The notes beneath the pieces were generated by a model that saw only the letters and a program-made list of their open reading frames with translations, was not told where the DNA came from and ran no database searches. Positions 5,353-8,086 of a DNA stretch of 8,086 nt are shown here, one piece after another. Source of the DNA: an uncultured Fimbriimonadales bacterium. Lineage in GTDB: Bacteria > Armatimonadota > Fimbriimonadia > Fimbriimonadales > GBS-DC. Location: assembly GCA_937934465.1 (NCBI GenBank), contig CALGZO010000056.1:1-8086 (forward strand). The letters run 5' to 3'. How positions within the stretch are numbered: the first letter of the stretch is position 1; every line of letters begins with the position of its first letter. Made by a program: the position numbers and the translations under genes.

Positions 5353-6501
5353 ATGCGTGAGGCATTAGAACAGTTGCAGCAAGCGATTCAGCACGCGCTG
5401 GTGCTGGGGCTGAACCGTTCGGGTGGGTTAGAGCCGCTGCGCGACGCCCAACGCGCCCTGCAGCGCTACGACGCGCTCGAACCGCTTTTGGAGACCTTGC
5501 AGGCAGTTCTCGATGCGCCCGACACGCGCACGCAGCTCAACGCGCTGACACGGCTCCACTACGCCTGCGGGCAGTGCTTGGCGCGATTGCAAGTGTACGC
5601 CTTGCCCCAGATATCCGAACCGTTGGCGCAGGAGCCGACGCGCCAAGTGGCTGCGCCTGCCGACCCGACGCCGTTTGTGCGACTGTTTCGCGGCGAGGCG
5701 TCGCTGCTGGAGGTGTTGCCCGCCATCCGCGAGCAGGTGTGGCAGTGGCAGGTGGGTCAGCCGCTACTGCCCTTGCAACTCGCTTTAGCGCACAGCGGAA
5801 CTGCTTACCTCGCCATCGAACGCCTGCAATCGCTGGGCGAAGCGGCGCTGCCTGTGATTATCCAACTCACAGGCAGTAAAAGCGCGATGGCGCGCCTGCG
5901 CGCATGCGAGTTGCTGTTGGATTACACGGAGCCGACGGCGACAGCGGCGCTACGCGGCGCACTACCTCGAGCGCCGCGCGCCTTGCCCCTGTTCGTGAAA
6001 CTGCGCCGCCGTCCCGACCTACACTCCATCTTTGTCAACGACGACGCGCTGCCTCTAAGCGCGTGGCTGGATACACCGATGAGACGCGAACTTTTCCTTC
6101 AGATGCTGGGACGCGCCTCCGTGCGGATAATGTTGGAACCCACCCACTCGCCCGTGATTGCGCAGCTGATAGAGAAGGCGCTGCAGGTCGCACGCAACGA
6201 ATACGAATGGATGCGCCTACTGGTAAAGATACCGCACGAGCAAGCCACGCAGCGGATTCTCAACAACCGAGAGGGGATAACGCTGTGGATACAACACCTT
6301 AGCGAAACTCTGGACTACCGATTGACGCCCATCGTCCTCAGTATCTACCCACAGTTCCATATGCATGAGCTTCGATTGCTCAATCAGCTGGGCGACGCGG
6401 CGTTCCTACCGTGGGTGATACAAGCCGAGCAAAAGGACACCCGATATTATGGCGAGGCGGCGAGCATCCTTCAAGGAGACGCCGCCCCGACCAGCGACTG
6501 A
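5353..6501 (+). CDS. Unrecognised HEAT-like alpha-helical repeat protein
   Basis: I do not recognise a named family. The 382-residue product is almost wholly helical, Leu/Ala/Arg-rich and without signal peptide or membrane segment, so cytosolic. Residues 1-82 form an amphipathic helical block, 86-106 a Pro/Ala/Gln-rich linker, and the rest resembles HEAT/ARM-type pairs: LGEAALPVIIQLTG then RLRACELLLDY (161-191), echoed by LGDAAFLPWVIQAE then YYGEAASIL (346-373). Such repeats usually make protein-protein scaffolds; no catalytic motif is seen. The frame is open back to 5188 inside the opposing gene, but ATG at 5353 (or GTG at 5350) is preferred because upstream codons only shadow the flavin-reductase gene and a TAGAAT box ends 7 nt before. 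It ends 13 bp from the convergent oxidase operon, with no evident terminator. Confidence 0.75.
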   Translation: MREALEQLQQAIQHALVLGLNRSGGLEPLRDAQRALQRYDALEPLLETLQAVLDAPDTRTQLNALTRLHYACGQCLARLQVYALPQISEPLAQEPTRQVAAPADPTPFVRLFRGEASLLEVLPAIREQVWQWQVGQPLLPLQLALAHSGTAYLAIERLQSLGEAALPVIIQLTGSKSAMARLRACELLLDYTEPTATAALRGALPRAPRALPLFVKLRRRPDLHSIFVNDDALPLSAWLDTPMRRELFLQMLGRASVRIMLEPTHSPVIAQLIEKALQVARNEYEWMRLLVKIPHEQATQRILNNREGITLWIQHLSETLDYRLTPIVLSIYPQFHMHELRLLNQLGDAAFLPWVIQAEQKDTRYYGEAASILQGDAAPTSD

Positions 6502-6514
6502 ATCGCCCTCAGTA

Positions 6515-6838
6515 TCACTCGGGCCAGCCGTGGAACGGCTCCCACGGACGGCTCACATAGTCGGCGAAGGCGAACGCGAGCATAATAATCAGCCAGAAGA
6601 AGCCCGCGCCCGCAAAGAGCCACGCCAACTTGCCGCTGAAGCGCACATGCATAAAGTTCATAATCACGATGGTCGCCTTCCACACGGCTATCGTGAGCGC
6701 AATCACGACGCCCAACCAGTTCGGCACATTCGGAATGTAGCCAGCAACCACAGTGAGTATCAGCAATACCATCAGCCAATAGAGCGTGCGCGTATACAGC
6801 GACACAGGATGCACATGCGAATCGCTATGACCTGCCAT
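6515..6838 (-). CDS. ctaF: Cytochrome c oxidase subunit IV, prokaryotic type
   Basis: Small membrane subunit of an aa3/caa3-type heme-copper oxidase, thought to stabilise the complex around subunits I and III. The 107-residue protein has three predicted membrane segments (about 18-36, 41-63, 70-93) and the family signature KATIVIMNFMHVR (54-66), followed by FADYVSRPW near the C-terminus. The His-containing N-terminus (GHSDSHVH) is cytoplasmic by analogy. The start is ATG with GGGAGGT 8 nt upstream; this SD overlaps the stop codon of the subunit III gene, and only 6 nt separate the two genes, so they are co-translated. It is the last gene of the operon visible here and converges with the helical-repeat gene. 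Confidence 0.93.
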   Translation of the reverse strand: MAGHSDSHVHPVSLYTRTLYWLMVLLILTVVAGYIPNVPNWLGVVIALTIAVWKATIVIMNFMHVRFSGKLAWLFAGAGFFWLIIMLAFAFADYVSRPWEPFHGWPE

Positions 6839-6844
6839 TCGGTT

Positions 6845-7672
6845 TTACCTCCCGATGAGATACAACAGCGGGAACAGGAAAATCCACACGATGTCCACCA
6901 AGTGCCAGTAGAGTCCCGTCATCTCCACAGGCATAAAGTCGGCGATGGGCTTGTTTTTCAGATGGTCGATCCACGCGCGTCCGATGAGGATGCCGATGAT
7001 AATCATCCCCACCAGCACATGCAAGCCGTGTAAACCCGTCATCACGAAGTAGAAGCCGAAGAAGAGGCGCGTGCGCTGTTCGAACTCTTGCGCGGAGACT
7101 TTCTGCAGTGGGGTGAATTCGCCGTTGCGCGTTCTGCCTAACTCATAAAACTCTTTGCCGTCCTCTTCCACGACGCGCAGCTCGCCTTTCTTCTCGGCGT
7201 GTTCCACGACGGCGTGTGCGCTGTAGTCGCCGCCGGGGAAGAGGTGATGCTCGAACTTCGCGCCGTACTCGAAGTATTTGTTGACCATGAACACGCCTGC
7301 GAACAGGAAGGTGAGGAAAAGGTAGAATGCCTGTTTCTTGTGACGATTCTGCATTGCGGCACGGACGGCGCGTGCCATCGTATAACTGCTAAAGAGCAGC
7401 ACAAAGGTGTTCAGCGTCCCTATCGGCACGCTCAATTCGTGGTGCGCGAGGGTGAACTCCAGCACATATTTGAAGCGATAGATGGCGTAGGCGGTGAAAA
7501 TCGCGCCGAAGAACAGCACCTCCTGCACGATGAACGCCCACATCCCGATGAGATAGGATGTGTTTTGCTGTTCGATTGTTTCAAATTGCTCGCCTAAGAT
7601 GCCATCGCCGTGATAATGCCCATCGCCAGCGTGTTCCAGCGTTGCGGTCTTCTCCAGTTCCTTCACGCTCAC
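6845..7672 (-). CDS. ctaE: Cytochrome c oxidase subunit III with an extra charged insertion
   Basis: Integral membrane subunit III of the heme-copper oxidase, which associates with subunit I and supports sustained proton uptake. The 275-residue protein shows about five membrane segments (roughly 39-64, 83-101, 114-131, 202-231, 254-273). Signature pieces are IVQEVLFFGAIF with the conserved Glu51, EYGAKFEHHLFPG (135-147), FYFVMTGLHGLHVLVGM (207-223) and YWHLVDIVWIFLFPLLYLIG (255-274). Between about 148 and 198 lies a highly charged, soluble-looking stretch (KKGELRVVEEDGKEF and so on) not needed by compact family members of about 200 residues. The N-terminus is His-rich (HAGDGHYHGDG). The start is GTG at 7672, with AGGAGG 10 nt upstream; a second GTG at 7666 would be 16 nt away and is less likely. 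The gene follows the palindrome array. Confidence 0.94.
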   Translation of the reverse strand: MSVKELEKTATLEHAGDGHYHGDGILGEQFETIEQQNTSYLIGMWAFIVQEVLFFGAIFTAYAIYRFKYVLEFTLAHHELSVPIGTLNTFVLLFSSYTMARAVRAAMQNRHKKQAFYLFLTFLFAGVFMVNKYFEYGAKFEHHLFPGGDYSAHAVVEHAEKKGELRVVEEDGKEFYELGRTRNGEFTPLQKVSAQEFEQRTRLFFGFYFVMTGLHGLHVLVGMIIIGILIGRAWIDHLKNKPIADFMPVEMTGLYWHLVDIVWIFLFPLLYLIGR

Positions 7673-7682
7673 CGTCAGTTAG

Positions 7683-7688
7683 CCTCCT
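7683..7688 (-). promoter_or_regulatory. Shine-Dalgarno of the subunit III gene
   Basis: AGGAGG on the minus strand, 10 nt before the GTG at 7672. It supports GTG 7672 over GTG 7666. It lies just downstream, in the operon direction, of the degenerate edge of the palindromic array, so hairpin folding could influence its access. Confidence 0.65.
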
Positions 7689-7711
7689 CCGCCTTTAGAG
7701 AGTGTACCTAA

Positions 7712-7835
7712 GCTACTGTGTAGCACGGACATTCCTGTCCGTACGCGATGTATGCTTGGACAAGAATGTCCAAGCCACTTTGTGGCACGGACATTCCTGT
7801 CCGTGCGCGATGTATGCTTGGACAGGAATGTCCAA
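7712..7835 (+). repeat. Two tandem 62-bp direct repeats (A hairpin plus B hairpin)
   Basis: The blocks 7712-7773 and 7774-7835 align without gaps, with roughly six differences in 62 positions by eye (for example GCTACTG versus GCCACTT, GTAGCAC versus GTGGCAC, CGTACGC versus CGTGCGC, ACAAGAA versus ACAGGAA). Each block holds one A palindrome, a spacer and one B palindrome. A third block from 7836 lacks the A palindrome, and a fourth begins GCCAC and carries palindrome C in the A position. Confidence 0.85.
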
Positions 7836-7877
7836 GCCACTGGGCGCGTGAATGCTTGGACAAGAATGTCCAAGCCA

Positions 7878-7909
7878 CAGGTGCGACGACATTCCTGTCG
7901 TCGCACCTG
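7878..7909 (-). repeat. 14-bp perfect hairpin just after the subunit I stop codon
   Basis: The arms 7878-7891 and 7896-7909 are perfectly complementary over 14 bp with a TTCC loop (GGAA on the operon strand). It begins 11 nt after the subunit I TAA. No T-run follows on either strand, so it is not a canonical intrinsic terminator; a 3'-end stabiliser, processing site or attenuator for the subunit I message is possible. Confidence 0.65.
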
Positions 7910-7920
7910 GGCGAGAGTCG

Positions 7921-8086
7921 TTAGCCATCCTTGCCTCCGACTACTACTGGGCGCGGCTTGGGCACGAAGCCCGTCGGCTCCTCAGGATGGTTGTAGTCGT
8001 AGGCAGGGCGCGTGACAATCGGCGTGCGCTCGAAGTTGTGGGGGTCGGGCACTGGGTCTACCAGCTCCCACTCCAGCCCGCGTGCG
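7921..8086 (-). CDS. ctaD: Cytochrome c oxidase subunit I, C-terminal fragment (window edge)
   Basis: Only the last 54 codons and the TAA stop lie in the window; the 5' part runs off the right edge. The fragment starts with RGLEWELVDPVPDPHNFER, which matches the LEW...SPxPxxNF segment that closes the last helix region of heme-copper oxidase subunit I, followed by a Pro-rich hydrophilic tail ending GGKDG. Subunit I holds the heme a and heme a3-CuB centres, none of which are within this fragment. Its place directly upstream of subunits III and IV on the same strand supports the call. The gap to the subunit III gene is 248 bp, unusually wide for this operon, and is filled by the palindrome array. 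Confidence 0.85.
   Translation of the reverse strand, partial: ARGLEWELVDPVPDPHNFERTPIVTRPAYDYNHPEEPTGFVPKPRPVVVGGKDG

Larger units (their letters stand above)
7712..7909. repeat. Array of short perfect palindromes between oxidase subunit I and III genes
   Basis: Six palindromes are read directly. Type A: 7725-7742 (7-bp arms ACGGACA/TGTCCGT) and 7785-7806 (9-bp arms GCACGGACA/TGTCCGTGC), both with loop TTCC. Type B: 7754-7775, 7816-7837 and 7854-7875 (9-bp arms GCTTGGACA/TGTCCAAGC, loops AGAA, GGAA, AGAA). Type C: 7878-7909 (14-bp arms, loop TTCC). All share GACA, four bases, TGTC. Types A and B have the same core in opposite orientation. They alternate with short spacers such as GCGATGTAT and GCCAC. 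A decayed B-like copy may lie at 7691-7716. On the oxidase-sense strand the A and C loops read GGAA, a GNRA-type tetraloop. No ORF is credible here. The array resembles REP-type extragenic palindromes; family membership is not known. Confidence 0.9.

Noticed and set aside
6526..6547. Small overlapping hairpins (AGCCGT/ACGGCT and CCGTGG/CCACGG) as a terminator at the oxidase operon end
   Set aside because: They lie inside the subunit IV coding sequence and lack a T-run, so they are best explained as codon use.
7712..7909. CRISPR array
   Set aside because: Repeats are adjacent hairpins with short, similar spacers and two alternating types; there are no unique spacers of 30-40 bp and no cas genes.
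7679..8015. Three ORFs of 71-87 codons across the palindrome array (minus 7679-7906 and 7713-7928; plus 7752-8015)
   Set aside because: They translate the repeats themselves (recurrent WTFLSKH or TDRNVRAT-like peptides), have no domain, and the plus-strand one runs antisense into subunit I. They are by-products of the repeat.

Overview
The window looks like bacterial chromosome of moderately high GC, densely packed, with short gaps, Shine-Dalgarno (SD) starts mixed with probable leaderless starts, and sigma-70-like -10 boxes. A flagellin behind a sigma-28 promoter, a ComF protein and a caa3-type oxidase operon point to a motile aerobic bacterium. Armatimonadota (Fimbriimonadia-like) would fit the composition and the palindromic repeats, but that placement is impression, not proof. 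No phage, transposase, CRISPR, tRNA or rRNA was seen.

Layout. 9-1302 (minus): a macrodomain protein overlapping a family 2 glycosyltransferase by 8 nt in a coupled GTG/TGA junction. 1397-2401 (plus): a secreted CAP-domain protein whose reading frame runs 279 nt into the 3' end of the opposing comF gene. 2123-3079 (minus): a single-BON-domain protein followed 3 nt later by comF. 3080-3192: a divergent regulatory region with an extended -10 for the BON gene and a sigma-28 promoter for flagellin; a 12-bp inverted repeat links the sigma-28 -10 box to the flagellin SD. 3193-4659 (plus): a 488-residue flagellin with a large variable centre. 4683-5312 (minus): a flavin-reductase-fold protein, divergent by 40 bp from 5353-6501 (plus), an unrecognised HEAT-like helical-repeat protein. 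6515-8086 (minus): a cytochrome c oxidase operon running subunit I (3' end only), then III, then IV.

The most unusual part is 7691-7909, the 248-bp gap between the subunit I and subunit III genes. It holds an array of small perfect palindromes sharing one GACA/TGTC core, with different but complementary outer stems, arranged as about 62-bp direct repeats. If transcribed with the operon, it would form a row of hairpins between the genes for two subunits of one enzyme.

Functionally the genes form several unrelated small units. The oxidase genes build one membrane complex of the respiratory chain. Flagellin is controlled as a late flagellar gene but has no flagellar neighbours here. The BON-comF and macrodomain-glycosyltransferase pairs are probably co-expressed because of their tight spacing.
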